From NCBI GenBank assembly GCA_913775095.1, contig CAJYIW010000026.1:204623-268622 (forward strand): 64,000 nt of DNA, in the 5' to 3' direction. This stretch comes from an uncultured Siphonobacter sp. Its GTDB lineage: Bacteria; Bacteroidota; Bacteroidia; Cytophagales; Spirosomataceae. Below, one piece after another: positions 27,624 through 39,181 of the stretch; position 1 is the first letter of the stretch; every line of letters begins with the position of its first letter. Both the position numbers and the translations under genes were made by a program. Below the pieces are notes generated by a model that did not search any database, was not told where the DNA came from, and saw only the letters and a program-made list of their open reading frames with translations.

Positions 27624-27956
27624 CTGCGTTAAAAGGTCTAGGTTGTTATTCTATTATTTTTAATCACAAATTATTGATTACCAGTAGCTTGTGATTTCGA
27701 TATACTGACGATGAAACTTAGGCCGCTATTGATTTGTTGATTACCCAGGCAGTAATGTTTTATTGCTGGTTAATCCACAGGATGTTCATTCATCCCCTTA
27801 GTTCTTACCCCTGAGTACTAATTCCGAAACACGTCTCCACTCGTAGGGGAGTCGCTAGGGAGTTAATACTGTCAACTACGAGGTGCTAATTTGAGCTTTA
27901 GGCGTAGCCTAATCGATTTTCAAATAGTCAAATTCGGACTTTAAAACCGTAGTGCC
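27624..27956 (+). other. Long leader between rplL and rpoB with hairpin potential
   Basis: About 330 bases without a gene. An imperfect hairpin lies at 27739-27775 (GATTACCCAGGCAGTAAT / ATTGCTGGTTAATC) and a smaller one near 27834-27850 (CTCC...GGGGAG). No TAnnTTTG promoter element was found. It could be an untranslated regulatory leader for rpoB; this is inference. Confidence 0.4.
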
Positions 27957-30900
27957 TTGGCAACAAACAAAACTTCCAGACACAACTTTGCCCAGATTCG
28001 GCCAGTCATTGATTATCCTGACTTTCTGGATCTGCAAGTGAAGTCCTTCAAAGAATTTTTCCAGTTAGAAACTCCTTCTGACCGCCGGAAAAATGAAGGC
28101 CTCTTCAAAGTTTTTGCTGAAAACTTTCCTATTTCAGATTCTCGGGAAAATTACATTCTCGAATTCGTTGATTTTTCGATCGATCCCCCTAAATACTCCG
28201 TAGATGAGAGTATTGACCGTGGATTGACATATGCACTTCCTTTAAAAGCGAAACTGCGTCTGCGTAGCGAAGATCCCGATAACGAGGATTTTGAAACGAT
28301 TGAGCAGGAAGTTTTCTTAGGAAATATCCCTTACATGACCGAACGCGGTTCCTTCGTTATCAACGGAGCAGAACGTGTAATCGTGTCTCAGTTGCACCGT
28401 TCTCCAGGTGTGTTCTTCTCGATGAGTAAGCACACGAACGGTTCAAAACTGTATTCAGCCCGTATCATTCCATTCAAGGGATCATGGATTGAATTCTCAA
28501 CGGACATCAATAACGTCATGTACGCGTACATCGACCGGAAGAAAAAGTTTCCGGTAACGACGCTGCTGCGGGCGATTGGTTTTGGTTCAGATAAAGAAAT
28601 TCTGGATCTTTTCGGTCTTTCAGAAGAATTACAGGCTACCCCTGCCGCTTTAAAGCGTGCCTTAGGTCGTAAGCTGGCTGCCCGTGTACTGCGTACCTGG
28701 CAGGAAGACTTCGTAGACGAAGATACCGGAGAAGTAATGTCCATCGACCGGAATGAAATCCTGATGGAACGGGATTCAGTAGTTTCGGCCGAAGACGTTG
28801 ATATGATCCTGGAAAGTGGTGTGAAATCAATCATCCTGCATAAGGAAGATATGAACATCGCTGACTACAACATCATTTATAATACGCTCCAGAAAGACTC
28901 TGCTAACTCGGAAAAAGAAGCCGTTGAGCAGATCTATCGTCAGTTACGGAATACGGAAGCTCCCGATGAGCAGACGGCCCGTGACATCATCCAAAGCCTG
29001 TTCTTCTCCGATAAACGTTACGATTTAGGAGATGTTGGCCGTTACCGGATCAACAAGAAACTGCAACTGGATATTTCAATGGATACGAAAGTTCTGACGA
29101 CTCAGGACATCGTTTCAATTGTGAAATATCTGATTGGACTGATTAACTCGAAGGCAGTAGTCGATGATATTGACCACTTGTCCAACCGTCGGGTTCGTAC
29201 GGTAGGCGAGCAGTTATATGCTCAGTTCGGCGTAGGTCTGTCCCGGATGGCTCGTACCATTAAGGAACGGATGAACGTTCGCGATAACGAAGATTTCAAA
29301 CCCGTTGACCTGATTAACGCTCGTACGCTGTCTTCAGTAATCAACTCGTTCTTCGGTACCAACCAGCTTTCTCAGTTCATGGACCAGACGAATCCTCTGG
29401 CTGAAATCACGCACAAGCGTCGGATGTCAGCTCTGGGGCCCGGTGGTCTGTCACGGGAACGTGCCGGTTTCGAGGTTCGTGACGTTCACTATACGCACTA
29501 CGGTCGTCTGTGTACGATTGAAACGCCTGAGGGTCCAAACATTGGTCTGATTTCTTCGCTGTGTGTACACGCGAAAATTAACTCCATGGGCTTTATTGAA
29601 ACCCCTTACCGGGTTATCAAAGACGGCGTAGTAACGGATGAACTGCGATTCCTGACAGCGGAAGAAGAAGATGGTCAGTACATTGCCCAGGCTAATGCGG
29701 CCATTGATGAAGGCGGAAACTTCAAGGTAGAGCGTATCAAAACGCGTTTTGAAGGTGACTTCCCTATGGCATCGCCCAGCGAGACGCAACTGATGGACGT
29801 AGCTTCGAACCAGATTGTTTCGGTAGCTGCTTCTCTGATTCCCTTCCTGGAGCACGATGATGCGAACCGGGCCCTGATGGGTTCTAACATGCAACGTCAG
29901 GCCGTACCTCTGTTACGTCCGGAAGCTCCTATCGTAGGAACGGGTCTCGAAGCTCGTGTTGCTGAAGATTCACGGGCTATGGTCGCCGCTGAAGGTGATG
30001 GAGTCATTGAATACGTAGATGCTACGAAAGTAGTGGTGCGTTACGATTTAACGGATGAAGAGAAACTGGTAAGCTTCGACAGCGAAGTTCGTACCTATAA
30101 TCTGGTTAAATTCCGTCGTACCAACCAGGATACCTGCATCAACCTTAAGCCTATTGTGTTTAAAGGGGAACGGGTAGTTAAAGGTCAGATTCTGACGGAA
30201 GGCTACGCAACGCAACAGGGTGAATTAGCTCTGGGTCGTAACCTGCTGGTTGCATTCATGCCCTGGCAGGGATACAACTTTGAGGATGCGATCGTGATTT
30301 CGGAGAAAATCGTTCGTGATGACGTATTTACTTCGATCCACATTGAAGAGTTCGACCTTGAAGTGCGTGATACGAAGCGTGGTGAAGAAGAATTAACTTC
30401 TGAAATCCCGAACGTATCTGAGGATATGGTGAAGAACCTGGACGAAACCGGTATCATCCGGATTGGTTCAGAGGTAAAAGAAGGAGATATTCTGATTGGT
30501 AAGATCACTCCAAAAGGAGAAACGGATCCTACTCCGGAAGAAAAACTGCTTCGTGCCATCTTCGGTGACAAAGCCGGTGACGTGAAGGATGCTTCCAAAA
30601 AAGCACCTCCATCACTCAAAGGAGTTGTTATCGATACCAAACTCTTCAAGCGTCCAAGCAAGGAGAAAGAAGTACGCGAGAAAGCGAAAGCGGATCTTAA
30701 AGTACTGATGAAGCAATACAGTCGTGACCTGAACAAAATCAAGGAAACGATGATTACCAAGCTGACTGAATTGTTGGATGGTAAGACTTCACAGGGCGTG
30801 AAACACAAATTCGGCGATGAAGTAATGCCGAAAACCACTCGTTTCACGCGTGCTAACATTGAAGGTTACTTATTCCCTGAGAAGAACCCTTACAGAGATG

Positions 30901-31820
30901 AAAGTAACTACGCTGTGCCTGAAGAAGTGAACCTTCTGACGGATCTGGACCTGAATAACTGGACCGACGATCAGCACATCAATGAATTACTGGTAACGCT
31001 GGTTAAAAACTACATCGTTAACCGCAGTGAAGTAGCCGGTCACTTCAAACGTGAGCGTTTTGCACTGGAGGTAGGTGATGAGTTACCCGCGGGTATCGTA
31101 CAGTTAGCTAAAGTTTACATTGCTAAGAAACGTAAACTGAAAGTAGGGGATAAAATGGCCGGTCGTCACGGTAACAAAGGGGTAGTTGCCCGTATTGTTC
31201 GTGAAGAAGACATGCCATTCCTGGAAGACGGTACACCCGTAAACATCGTACTGAACCCTCTGGGGGTACCTTCCCGGATGAACATCGGTCAGATTTACGA
31301 AACCGTATTAGCCTGGGCTGGTTTGAAGCTGGGTAAAAAATACGCGACGCCAATCTTTGACGGTGCTTCTGAAGAGCAGGTGGTAGCTGAACTGAATGCG
31401 GCAGGTCTGCCTCCATTCGGTCGTACCTACCTCTATGATGGTTTATCAGGTGATCGTTTTGACCAACCCGTAACGGTAGGTCTGATGTACATGCTGAAAC
31501 TGGGTCACTTGGTTGATGATAAAATGCACGCCCGTTCCATCGGACCATACTCGCTCATTACGCAGCAGCCGCTGGGTGGTAAAGCTCAGTTTGGGGGTCA
31601 GCGTTTTGGAGAGATGGAAGTATGGGCACTCGAGGCCTTCGGTGCTTCACACATTCTGCAAGAGATTCTGACGGTGAAGTCGGATGACGTGCAGGGCCGT
31701 GCGAAAGCTTACGAAGCCATCGTGAAAGGTGAAAACCTGCCTAAACCAAACATTCCTGAGTCATTCAACGTATTGATTCACGAATTGCGTGGTCTGGCGT
31801 TGGAAATCACGCTGGATTAA
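27957..31820 (+). CDS. rpoB: DNA-directed RNA polymerase subunit beta
   Basis: 1287 residues, typical for Bacteroidota. It starts at TTG: the frame is closed by a TAA at 27942-27944 and no ATG or GTG lies between, while the family N-terminus ([21 protein letters not shown]) begins within a dozen codons. Diagnostic segments include the rifampicin-region [32 protein letters not shown], the Mg-site region [20 protein letters not shown], and the C-terminal [14 protein letters not shown]. It is part of core RNA polymerase. rpoC does not follow directly; an acyltransferase gene intervenes. Confidence 0.97.
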   Translation: MATNKTSRHNFAQIRPVIDYPDFLDLQVKSFKEFFQLETPSDRRKNEGLFKVFAENFPISDSRENYILEFVDFSIDPPKYSVDESIDRGLTYALPLKAKLRLRSEDPDNEDFETIEQEVFLGNIPYMTERGSFVINGAERVIVSQLHRSPGVFFSMSKHTNGSKLYSARIIPFKGSWIEFSTDINNVMYAYIDRKKKFPVTTLLRAIGFGSDKEILDLFGLSEELQATPAALKRALGRKLAARVLRTWQEDFVDEDTGEVMSIDRNEILMERDSVVSAEDVDMILESGVKSIILHKEDMNIADYNIIYNTLQKDSANSEKEAVEQIYRQLRNTEAPDEQTARDIIQSLFFSDKRYDLGDVGRYRINKKLQLDISMDTKVLTTQDIVSIVKYLIGLINSKAVVDDIDHLSNRRVRTVGEQLYAQFGVGLSRMARTIKERMNVRDNEDFKPVDLINARTLSSVINSFFGTNQLSQFMDQTNPLAEITHKRRMSALGPGGLSRERAGFEVRDVHYTHYGRLCTIETPEGPNIGLISSLCVHAKINSMGFIETPYRVIKDGVVTDELRFLTAEEEDGQYIAQANAAIDEGGNFKVERIKTRFEGDFPMASPSETQLMDVASNQIVSVAASLIPFLEHDDANRALMGSNMQRQAVPLLRPEAPIVGTGLEARVAEDSRAMVAAEGDGVIEYVDATKVVVRYDLTDEEKLVSFDSEVRTYNLVKFRRTNQDTCINLKPIVFKGERVVKGQILTEGYATQQGELALGRNLLVAFMPWQGYNFEDAIVISEKIVRDDVFTSIHIEEFDLEVRDTKRGEEELTSEIPNVSEDMVKNLDETGIIRIGSEVKEGDILIGKITPKGETDPTPEEKLLRAIFGDKAGDVKDASKKAPPSLKGVVIDTKLFKRPSKEKEVREKAKADLKVLMKQYSRDLNKIKETMITKLTELLDGKTSQGVKHKFGDEVMPKTTRFTRANIEGYLFPEKNPYRDESNYAVPEEVNLLTDLDLNNWTDDQHINELLVTLVKNYIVNRSEVAGHFKRERFALEVGDELPAGIVQLAKVYIAKKRKLKVGDKMAGRHGNKGVVARIVREEDMPFLEDGTPVNIVLNPLGVPSRMNIGQIYETVLAWAGLKLGKKYATPIFDGASEEQVVAELNAAGLPPFGRTYLYDGLSGDRFDQPVTVGLMYMLKLGHLVDDKMHARSIGPYSLITQQPLGGKAQFGGQRFGEMEVWALEAFGASHILQEILTVKSDDVQGRAKAYEAIVKGENLPKPNIPESFNVLIHELRGLALEITLD

Positions 31821-31833
31821 TAAGTCTAAGCAG

Positions 31834-31864
31834 TTAATCAGAGCGGGTTCTGCCTGCTCTGATA
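31834..31864 (+). other. Hairpin after rpoB
   Basis: ATCAGAGCGGG and CCTGCTCTGAT form an 11-position stem with one mismatch and loop TTCTG. No T tract follows, so it may stabilise the rpoB 3' end or define a cleavage site before the inserted gene. Confidence 0.5.
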
Positions 31865-31889
31865 ACTCTAATTTCATATAAACCTGTAA

Positions 31890-33038
31890 ATGGAAGTAAA
31901 AACCAGCTATTTCCGACAAATAGATTCCTTACGAGCGTATGCCGTATTATCCGTTATTATTTTTCACTGGTTTGCAAAAGATAGCTGGATTAATAAACTG
32001 CCTAATGGCTCGATTGGGGTTACCTTATTTTTCGTAATTAGCGGTTTTCTGGTTTCGCGGATTTTAATGATTGCGAGAAACCGGATTGAGCGTAACGAAC
32101 GGTCGTTTAAAGAAGAGTATCGGGATTTTCTGGTGCGGCGGGCTTTACGAATTTTTCCCCTGTATTACGGGATATTGTTCGGGGTATATGCCTTAAATAA
32201 GTTTGCTCACATTCGAATAGAAACCGATTTTTTTGAACATCCTCTTTATTATCTTTTCTATTTATACAATCATTACCTGGACTCAACCGGGAACTGGCAG
32301 GATTTACTCTCGCCGTTCTGGAGTTTGTCGGTTGAAGAGCAGTTTTACATTGTTTGGCCCTTATTACTGCTGTTAATACCAGCCAAACATCAACCTTACT
32401 TAGCCCTGACGGCTGTAGCAGCAGGACTAATTTCAAGAGGTATACTAGCGGTATCCGGTACCGGATCGGACGGTTTAGCGACCGTTCATTGTCTGGACGC
32501 CTTTGGCATCGGTGCCGTGTTTGCCTACTTGTTTACCAATAGTAAGGATACTGTAGAATCGGTTAAGAAAAGGAGTACTCTGTTATTAGCCATTGGTTTA
32601 GTACTGTTTATTCCCTGCCAGTTGATGGATTCACAATCGTGGTTTGTGCTGGTTTTTAAGCGGTTCTCTATTGCGGCTATTTCCATGTATTTTGTGTGTG
32701 GAGCCAGCCTTGGATTTAAAGGTACATTTGGACGAATTTTAAACAGCTCCGTGCTGATTTACATCGGAAAAATAAGCTATGGACTTTACGTATTTCATAT
32801 GCTCATTCCCAGTGTATTCGTTCCTAAGTTACTGAGTTTTACTCCAGGACGGGTTTCACAATTACTTACCAGCAGTCAGGCGGTATACGTTTCGTTTTGT
32901 TTCGTTTTCCTGATGGTATTAGGCAGTCTATCCTGGTATTTATTCGAGAAGCGTTTTACGGATCTGAAAAAATATTTCGATTATAAAAAAGCTTCAGGAG
33001 ATCAGGTTAGTAGTACGAGTAGAGTGTCAGTGAAATAA
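31890..33038 (+). CDS. Acyltransferase 3 family membrane protein (OafA-like) between rpoB and rpoC
   Basis: 382 residues with about ten hydrophobic helices. Family hallmarks: the N-terminal FRQIDSLRAYAVLSVIIFHWF, with its conserved Arg and His, and FWSLSVEEQFYIVWPLLL at about residues 143-160. These enzymes move acyl groups (often acetyl) to sugars or lipids on the cell surface. The gene begins 69 bases after rpoB and ends 102 bases before rpoC on the same strand, so it is probably co-transcribed with them. Its codon use (more TTA, TTT, ATT) is less biased than that of the polymerase genes, consistent with a later arrival or simply low expression. Substrate unknown. Confidence 0.9.
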   Translation: MEVKTSYFRQIDSLRAYAVLSVIIFHWFAKDSWINKLPNGSIGVTLFFVISGFLVSRILMIARNRIERNERSFKEEYRDFLVRRALRIFPLYYGILFGVYALNKFAHIRIETDFFEHPLYYLFYLYNHYLDSTGNWQDLLSPFWSLSVEEQFYIVWPLLLLLIPAKHQPYLALTAVAAGLISRGILAVSGTGSDGLATVHCLDAFGIGAVFAYLFTNSKDTVESVKKRSTLLLAIGLVLFIPCQLMDSQSWFVLVFKRFSIAAISMYFVCGASLGFKGTFGRILNSSVLIYIGKISYGLYVFHMLIPSVFVPKLLSFTPGRVSQLLTSSQAVYVSFCFVFLMVLGSLSWYLFEKRFTDLKKYFDYKKASGDQVSSTSRVSVK

Positions 33039-33140
33039 TGTACAGGGAAGTTAGCTCGAGATAGCTAAGGACCTTAAAGGCCGGTTTACTAGCGGAAAAG
33101 CCTGATAGAGCATCATTTTCATTCAAAACCATATTTGAAA

Positions 33141-36100
33141 ATGTCATTAAAGAAAAACAAAAAACTAAATAGCGACTTCTCGAAGATCACTATTAGTTTG
33201 GCGTCTCCCGAATCGATTCTTGAGAATTCATTCGGTGAAGTGACCCAGCCCGAAACGATCAACTATCGGACTTACAAACCCGAGATGGGTGGTTTGTTCT
33301 GCGAGCGGATCTTCGGCCCGGTTAAAGACTGGGAATGTCACTGTGGCAAATACAAGCGGATTCGCTATAAAGGCATTATCTGCGATCGCTGCGGCGTGGA
33401 AGTAACCGAGAAGAAAGTACGTCGTGAACGCATGGGACACATCGAACTGGTGGTTCCCGTCGCTCACATCTGGTACTTCCGCAGCTTACCTAACAAAATT
33501 GGTTACCTGCTGGGAATCTCTTCCAAAAAGCTTGATCAAATTATTTATTACGAACGGTACGTGGTTGTACAGCCGGGTGCAAAAGCAGAAGATGGCGTTC
33601 AGAATCTGGACTTCTTAACGGAAGACGAATACCTGGATATCATTGACAAGCTGCCCCGCGAAAACCAGTTGCTGCCTGACACCGATCCGAACAAGTTTAT
33701 TGCGAAGATGGGTGCCGAAGCACTGGAAATGCTGTTGTCACGTATTCAGCTGGATGAGCTTTCGTACGAACTGCGTCACTCGGCAGCCAACGATACTTCA
33801 CAGCAACGGAAGCAGGAAGCTCTGAAGCGTCTGAAGGTGGTAGAAGCCCTTCGGGATGCCAAGACCCGTATTGAAAACCGTCCTGAGTGGATGGTGATCC
33901 GTATGGTTCCCGTCATTCCACCCGAATTACGTCCGCTCGTCCCTCTGGATGGAGGTCGTTTTGCTACGTCTGATTTGAACGACTTATACCGTCGGGTAAT
34001 CATCCGTAACAACCGTCTGAAGCGTCTGATCGAAATCAAAGCTCCCGAAGTAATCCTCCGTAACGAAAAGCGGATGTTACAGGAAGCCGTGGATTCGCTC
34101 TTCGACAACTCACGGAAAGTAAACGCCGTTCGTTCCGAAGGTAACCGTGCTCTGAAGTCACTTTCAGATATGCTGAAAGGAAAGCAGGGTCGTTTCCGTC
34201 AGAACTTATTAGGTAAGCGGGTGGATTATTCAGGTCGTTCGGTAATTGTCGTTGGTCCTGAATTGAAACTGCACGAATGCGGTCTGCCCAAAGACATGGC
34301 GGCCGAGTTATTCAAGCCGTTTATCATTCGTAAACTGATCGAACGCGGTATCGTTAAAACCGTAAAATCAGCGAAGAAAATTGTTGACCGGAAAGACCCC
34401 GTAGTTTGGGACATTCTGGAAAACGTACTGAAAGGACACCCTGTACTGCTGAACCGTGCTCCAACGCTGCACCGGTTAGGTATTCAGGCCTTCCAGCCCA
34501 AGCTGATCGAAGGAAAAGCAATCCAGCTGCACCCACTCGTTTGTACGGCATTCAACGCTGACTTTGACGGTGACCAGATGGCCGTTCACGTTCCCCTGGG
34601 ACATGAAGCCGTTCTGGAAGCCTCTCTGTTAATGTTGGCCTCGCACAACATTCTGAACCCTGCCAACGGAGCCCCCGTTACGGTACCTTCTCAAGACATG
34701 GTTCTTGGTCTGTATTACGTAACGAAAGGACGTGTGCATACGGAAGAATACCCCATCGCTGGAGAAGGCATGACCTTCTACGGAGCAGAAGAGGTAATCA
34801 TCGCGATCAACGAAGGCCGGATTTCGAAGCACGCCAACATCAAGTGTAAAGTACGGGTTCGTAATGATGATGGAACGTTTGAGTCCAAAATCATTGAGAC
34901 CGTAGCGGGTCGTCTGTTGTTTAACCAGGCGGTTCCTGAAGAGGTAGGCTACCTGAATGAACTGTTGACGAAGAAGAAACTTCAGCAGATCATTTCCCAC
35001 GTCTTCAAGATTGCGGGTGTGGCCCGTACGGCTCAGTTCCTGGATGATATTAAGGAACTAGGTTTCCGTATGGCATTCAAAGGAGGTCTGTCCATCGGTC
35101 TGAACGATATTAAAATCCCTGAAGTAAAAGACGAATTGCTCGTTGGTGCGGAAGGTGAAGTTCAGGGCGTGTGGGACAACTACTACATGGGTCTGATCAC
35201 GGACAACGAACGTTACAACCAAATCATTGATATCTGGACTCGGGTTAACTCGAAAATCACGGATACGCTGATGAAACAACTGGAAACGGATCAGGGTGGA
35301 TTTAACTCCATCTACATGATGATGCACTCGGGAGCCCGTGGTTCTCGCGAGCAGATCCGTCAGTTGGGTGGTATGCGGGGTCTGATGGCGAAACCTCAGA
35401 AGAACTTACAGGGTTCGGTAGGGGAGATCATCGAGAACCCGATTCGTTCGAACTTCAAAGAAGGTCTGGACGTATTGGAGTACTTCATCTCGACGCACGG
35501 TGCCCGGAAAGGTCTGGCCGATACTGCCCTTAAAACGGCGGATGCCGGTTACCTGACTCGCCGTCTGCATGACGTTGCTCAGGATGTAGTTATTAATGAA
35601 GAAGATTGCCAGACCCTGCGTGGTATCACCATCTCGGCCCTGAAAGAAAACGACGACGTGGTTGAACCGCTGTCCGAACGTATTCTGGGTCGTGTGACTA
35701 CCTACGACGTTGTAGATCCATTAACGGGAGAGACCATCGTTAAAGCAGGTGATGTCATCGACGAAGATAAAGCCAAGCATATCGACGAAACCAGCATTGA
35801 AAGTGTTGAAATTCGTTCGGTATTAACCTGCGAAACCCGCAATGGCGTTTGTGCGAAATGCTACGGACGTAACCTGGCCACGGGTCGTATGGTGAACATC
35901 GGTGAGGCTGTAGGGGTAATTGCTTCTCAGTCCATTGGTGAGCCTGGTACGCAGCTGACACTTCGTACATTCCACGTTGGGGGTACTGCTCAAAACATTG
36001 CTTTGGATGCAAGCATCCGGGCGAAGTTCGACGGTATCGTTCGCTTCGAGGAATTACGTACGCTGGAAACGCAGCGTCCAACGGGAGAAGATACTCTGGT

Positions 36101-37460
36101 AGTCATGGGTCGTTCAGGAGAACTTCAGGTAGTGGGAGCTCCCGGAACTACGTATGCCGGTCAGGTATTGATTTCAACGAACGTACCTTACGGTGCTTAC
36201 CTGAGCGTGAAAGATGGCGAAGCAGTAACGAAAGGACAGGAACTTTGTGCCTGGGATCCTTACAACGCCGTTATCCTGAGCGAAATCAGCGGTAAAATTG
36301 ATTACGAAGCAATCGAAGACGGATTAACCTTCAAGGAGGAATTTGACGAAACAACCGGATTTAAAGAGAAGGTAATCGTTGAAAGCCGTGACCGTACGAA
36401 AAACCCGACTATTTGGGTGAAAAACGATACGGAAGAGGGTTCTCGCGGGTATAACATGCCCGTAGGTGCTCGTCTGGGTGTAGAAGTTGGAGCGGAAGTG
36501 AAACCAGGTCAGATCCTGGCGAAGATTCCACGTTCGGTTGGTAAGACCCGGGATATTACCGGTGGTCTGCCCCGGGTAACGGAATTGTTCGAGGCTCGTA
36601 ACCCATCAAACCCTGCGGTCGTTTCTGAAATCGATGGTGTAGTCTCTCTGGGTGCGGTGAAACGCGGTAACCGTGAGATCTTCGTTCGTGGTAAAGACGA
36701 AACGGAGAAAAAATATCTGGTACCAACATCCAAGCACATTCTGGTTCAGAACAATGACTTTATCAAAGCAGGTCTGCCTCTTTCCGATGGAGCCATTACA
36801 CCAGCCGATATTCTTTCGATCAAAGGGCCAACCGCTGTTCAGGAATATCTGGTAAATGAAATTCAGGAAGTATACCGTCTGCAAGGGGTAAAAATCAATG
36901 ATAAACACATCGAATGTATCGTTCGTCAGATGATGCAGAAAGTGGATATTATTGACTCAGGCGATACCAACTTCCTTGAAAATCAGGGTGTAGATAAGTG
37001 GACGTTCCGTAGCGAAAACGATGCGATCCTGGATCGCAAAGTAGTCACTGACGCGGGTGAGTCAGCTAACGTGAAGTTAGGTCAAATCATCACGGCTCGT
37101 CAGTTACGGGATGAAAACTCCTCACTGAAACGTCAGGATAAGGCTCTGGTACAGGTGCGTGACGCCATGCCAGCCGTATCCCGTCCGACATTGATGGGTA
37201 TCACTCAGGCCTCTTTAGGTACGGAGTCATTCATCTCAGCTGCTTCCTTCCAGGAAACTACGAAAGTACTTTCAGAAGCCGCCGTTCGTGCGAAAGCCGA
37301 CCGTCTGGAAGGTCTGAAAGAAAACGTTATCGTAGGTCACCTGATCCCTGCGGGTACGGGCGTTCGTCGCTATCAGGATCTGCTGGTAACCAATCCGGAA
37401 GAAGGAGAGAAATTCATTGAAAGCAAATCTACTTCTCGTAAGAAAAGAGAATTGGCTTAA
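33141..37460 (+). CDS. rpoC: DNA-directed RNA polymerase subunit beta'
   Basis: 1439 residues from the ATG at 33141 ([20 protein letters not shown]); an in-frame TTG two codons earlier is less likely. The N-terminal zinc site is [20 protein letters not shown]. The catalytic loop NADFDGDQM has the three Mg-binding Asp residues D474, D476 and D478. The second zinc cluster ([13 protein letters not shown]) and the trigger-loop region ([20 protein letters not shown]) are intact. It completes core RNA polymerase with rpoB. A strong terminator follows. Confidence 0.98.
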   Translation: MSLKKNKKLNSDFSKITISLASPESILENSFGEVTQPETINYRTYKPEMGGLFCERIFGPVKDWECHCGKYKRIRYKGIICDRCGVEVTEKKVRRERMGHIELVVPVAHIWYFRSLPNKIGYLLGISSKKLDQIIYYERYVVVQPGAKAEDGVQNLDFLTEDEYLDIIDKLPRENQLLPDTDPNKFIAKMGAEALEMLLSRIQLDELSYELRHSAANDTSQQRKQEALKRLKVVEALRDAKTRIENRPEWMVIRMVPVIPPELRPLVPLDGGRFATSDLNDLYRRVIIRNNRLKRLIEIKAPEVILRNEKRMLQEAVDSLFDNSRKVNAVRSEGNRALKSLSDMLKGKQGRFRQNLLGKRVDYSGRSVIVVGPELKLHECGLPKDMAAELFKPFIIRKLIERGIVKTVKSAKKIVDRKDPVVWDILENVLKGHPVLLNRAPTLHRLGIQAFQPKLIEGKAIQLHPLVCTAFNADFDGDQMAVHVPLGHEAVLEASLLMLASHNILNPANGAPVTVPSQDMVLGLYYVTKGRVHTEEYPIAGEGMTFYGAEEVIIAINEGRISKHANIKCKVRVRNDDGTFESKIIETVAGRLLFNQAVPEEVGYLNELLTKKKLQQIISHVFKIAGVARTAQFLDDIKELGFRMAFKGGLSIGLNDIKIPEVKDELLVGAEGEVQGVWDNYYMGLITDNERYNQIIDIWTRVNSKITDTLMKQLETDQGGFNSIYMMMHSGARGSREQIRQLGGMRGLMAKPQKNLQGSVGEIIENPIRSNFKEGLDVLEYFISTHGARKGLADTALKTADAGYLTRRLHDVAQDVVINEEDCQTLRGITISALKENDDVVEPLSERILGRVTTYDVVDPLTGETIVKAGDVIDEDKAKHIDETSIESVEIRSVLTCETRNGVCAKCYGRNLATGRMVNIGEAVGVIASQSIGEPGTQLTLRTFHVGGTAQNIALDASIRAKFDGIVRFEELRTLETQRPTGEDTLVVMGRSGELQVVGAPGTTYAGQVLISTNVPYGAYLSVKDGEAVTKGQELCAWDPYNAVILSEISGKIDYEAIEDGLTFKEEFDETTGFKEKVIVESRDRTKNPTIWVKNDTEEGSRGYNMPVGARLGVEVGAEVKPGQILAKIPRSVGKTRDITGGLPRVTELFEARNPSNPAVVSEIDGVVSLGAVKRGNREIFVRGKDETEKKYLVPTSKHILVQNNDFIKAGLPLSDGAITPADILSIKGPTAVQEYLVNEIQEVYRLQGVKINDKHIECIVRQMMQKVDIIDSGDTNFLENQGVDKWTFRSENDAILDRKVVTDAGESANVKLGQIITARQLRDENSSLKRQDKALVQVRDAMPAVSRPTLMGITQASLGTESFISAASFQETTKVLSEAAVRAKADRLEGLKENVIVGHLIPAGTGVRRYQDLLVTNPEEGEKFIESKSTSRKKRELA

Positions 37461-37479
37461 GGATTTCTCTAATCCATAG

Positions 37480-37518
37480 AAAAGCCCCGTTTGGCAATTG
37501 CCAAACGGGGCTTTTTCT
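37480..37518 (+). terminator. Intrinsic terminator after rpoC (probably bidirectional)
   Basis: Nearly perfect palindrome AAAGCCCCGTTTGGCA / TGCCAAACGGGGCTTT followed by T-rich sequence. It also lies downstream of the convergent small gene on the minus strand. Confidence 0.93.
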
Positions 37519-37592
37519 TTAGTAACTTTTCAGAAGAGCTGATGAACTAACGTAACATCCAATATAAATAAGTAAAATCAGCTCTCTAAAAA

Positions 37593-37838
37593 TTACTTGG
37601 TATGTTTCGCCCGTTCCCGTGCTTCTTCGGCATCCAGTAGGGCATCTACTTTCTGCTTTTCCAGGGTGGAGGCTTTTACTTCACCAGAAGTATCACTTTC
37701 GCCATCGGCTACGGTATCTACTACTGGCATTTCTCCCGTGCGTTCTACTTCCGTTAATTCCGGGGTTCCTTCGGGTCTATCCTTGATAGGTACTCCCTGC
37801 GAGCCCGGATCCTTTGTATTAGAGGTGTGATTGCTCAT
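37593..37838 (-). CDS. Small acidic hydrophilic protein, unknown function
   Basis: 81 residues, rich in Glu, Asp, Thr and Lys, with no hydrophobic segment, no Cys and no recognised domain (MSNHTSNTKDPGSQGVP...; C-terminal part VDALLDAEEARERAKHTK is probably helical). Likely intrinsically disordered and cytoplasmic. It has an ATG start and lies after a terminator-like hairpin of the upstream minus-strand gene. The overlapping plus-strand frame is Ser/Ala-rich and looks like an antisense shadow. Confidence 0.6.
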   Translation of the reverse strand: MSNHTSNTKDPGSQGVPIKDRPEGTPELTEVERTGEMPVVDTVADGESDTSGEVKASTLEKQKVDALLDAEEARERAKHTK

Positions 37839-37867
37839 GACTTTTAAGGATTGGTTGAGCCTGAAAA

Positions 37868-37906
37868 GAAAAAAAGGTTATTCCATGCCGAAACAGTGGG
37901 GAATAA
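37868..37906 (-). terminator. Terminator of the DUF1624 gene (minus strand)
   Basis: Read on the minus strand, TTATTCC / GGAATAA form a stem and a CCTTTTTTTCTTTTC tract follows. Confidence 0.55.
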
Positions 37907-37927
37907 TCTCCAGACCTGTTCTCATGA

Positions 37928-39109
37928 TTACAGGTAACTCCAGAGTTGATGCGTTTGCCGTTTTTTGAAACGACCGTACCATCGACAAAGCGGGTATAAG
38001 ATGGCTAAAAGCACTAACCAAACCAGATAAACTCCTCCAAGCGATAATCCAACAGCCGGCATCACACCGGCAGTGCCATTCTGGAAATTCAGCTGTTTCC
38101 AGGATATTCCCTGGTACAAATGAATGACTACCGCCAGCCCGTGAATGAGGTAGAAATGCAACACATAATAAAATAAAGGAACCCGCCCATAGACTTCAAT
38201 CCAGGAGAAAAAGCCCATAGAACGATTTTCCAGCACCGACAATATCAGTAAAGCAGGCCCGAGGGTCATTAAGGTATACAGAAGCGAAGGCGGATACTTC
38301 GTAGTATTAAGGAAGGAAAGCAGCGTAACGCCGAAAGAAGACTGAGGTTGCCAGGGCGAAGGATCGCCGTAATGATTAATCCAGCGAATAAAAATGAATA
38401 CTAAAATAAAGCCGCCCCCCAGGTACGCCAGCCATTGTTTTCGCAGGGAAGAGGAAATTTGTGGCCGAAACAAAGCTCCCAAGCCATAACCAGTCAGTAA
38501 AATTCCTGTCCAGGCCAGAAAGGGATAAAGATTAAGAAGCAGCCGGCCTTCACCGATGGGTAAGGGGCCGGGTTGATGGCTGAGCCATAGCAAAGCCTGA
38601 CTAAGTGAACCGGATGTAGGAGAAACCTTATCCAGTGCATTATGCCCGGCTATAATAAAAATACCCAGCGAGAAGATAACGGGCTTAGGTAGCCATAGTA
38701 ATCCACTCAGCAGCAGAAAACTTACGCCAATGGCCCAAATGACCTGCAGGGTAACCATAGAAAAGTGCAGGTCGAACCAGAGACCGAACGTAATGACCGT
38801 TAGTTCAAGAAAAATAAGCCAGAGCCCGCGGGTAAAAAGAAACCAGCTATGCTGAGACTTTGATTTCTTTAACCCCGATAAACAGGCAGAAATGCCTGCC
38901 AGCAGCACAAAGTTAGGAGCACAAAAATGCGTAATCCAGCGGGTGAAAAACAGGGTATAAGAGGGATGCTCCAGATCGAGTGGGTTGGAGAAAAAGGCAT
39001 TAATATGTATATACTCGCGGCAATGATCGAGTGCCATGATCATCATAATCAGGCCACGAAGCCAGTCTATACTACTAATTCTGTAACGGTAGGAGGCCGA
39101 GGCAGACAT
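37928..39109 (-). CDS. DUF1624 / heparan-alpha-glucosaminide N-acetyltransferase-like membrane protein
   Basis: 393 residues from the ATG at 39109 (MSASASYRYRISSIDWLRGL); 23 further in-frame codons upstream look non-coding. About ten hydrophobic helices. The N-terminal SIDWLRGLIMMIMALDHCREY motif, with Asp/Arg then Asp-His, is the family hallmark (WxRG...LDHxR). Such proteins are thought to pass acetyl groups across the membrane to sugars; a transport role is possible. It lies downstream of the M20 peptidase gene on the same strand, separated by 72 bases. Confidence 0.82.
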   Translation of the reverse strand: MSASASYRYRISSIDWLRGLIMMIMALDHCREYIHINAFFSNPLDLEHPSYTLFFTRWITHFCAPNFVLLAGISACLSGLKKSKSQHSWFLFTRGLWLIFLELTVITFGLWFDLHFSMVTLQVIWAIGVSFLLLSGLLWLPKPVIFSLGIFIIAGHNALDKVSPTSGSLSQALLWLSHQPGPLPIGEGRLLLNLYPFLAWTGILLTGYGLGALFRPQISSSLRKQWLAYLGGGFILVFIFIRWINHYGDPSPWQPQSSFGVTLLSFLNTTKYPPSLLYTLMTLGPALLILSVLENRSMGFFSWIEVYGRVPLFYYVLHFYLIHGLAVVIHLYQGISWKQLNFQNGTAGVMPAVGLSLGGVYLVWLVLLAILYPLCRWYGRFKKRQTHQLWSYL

Positions 39110-39181
39110 GATTAGGAGGGGTAGATATAACTCAAGATACAACGTTTTGCTGGCATGAGAAGACCCGCTCCCGCCCAAAAC

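Noticed and set aside
30203..30859. 218-residue Ser-rich open frame on the minus strand inside rpoB
   Set aside because: Antisense shadow of a conserved rpoB region; Ser/Phe-rich composition is typical of such frames.
33119..33140. CATATTTG before rpoC as a separate promoter
   Set aside because: It has a mismatch in the TA dinucleotide and would place the transcription start at the start codon itself.
37597..37830. 77-residue plus-strand frame opposite the small acidic protein
   Set aside because: Ser/Ala/Pro-rich and without a promoter; the minus-strand reading gives a more protein-like sequence, although both remain uncertain.
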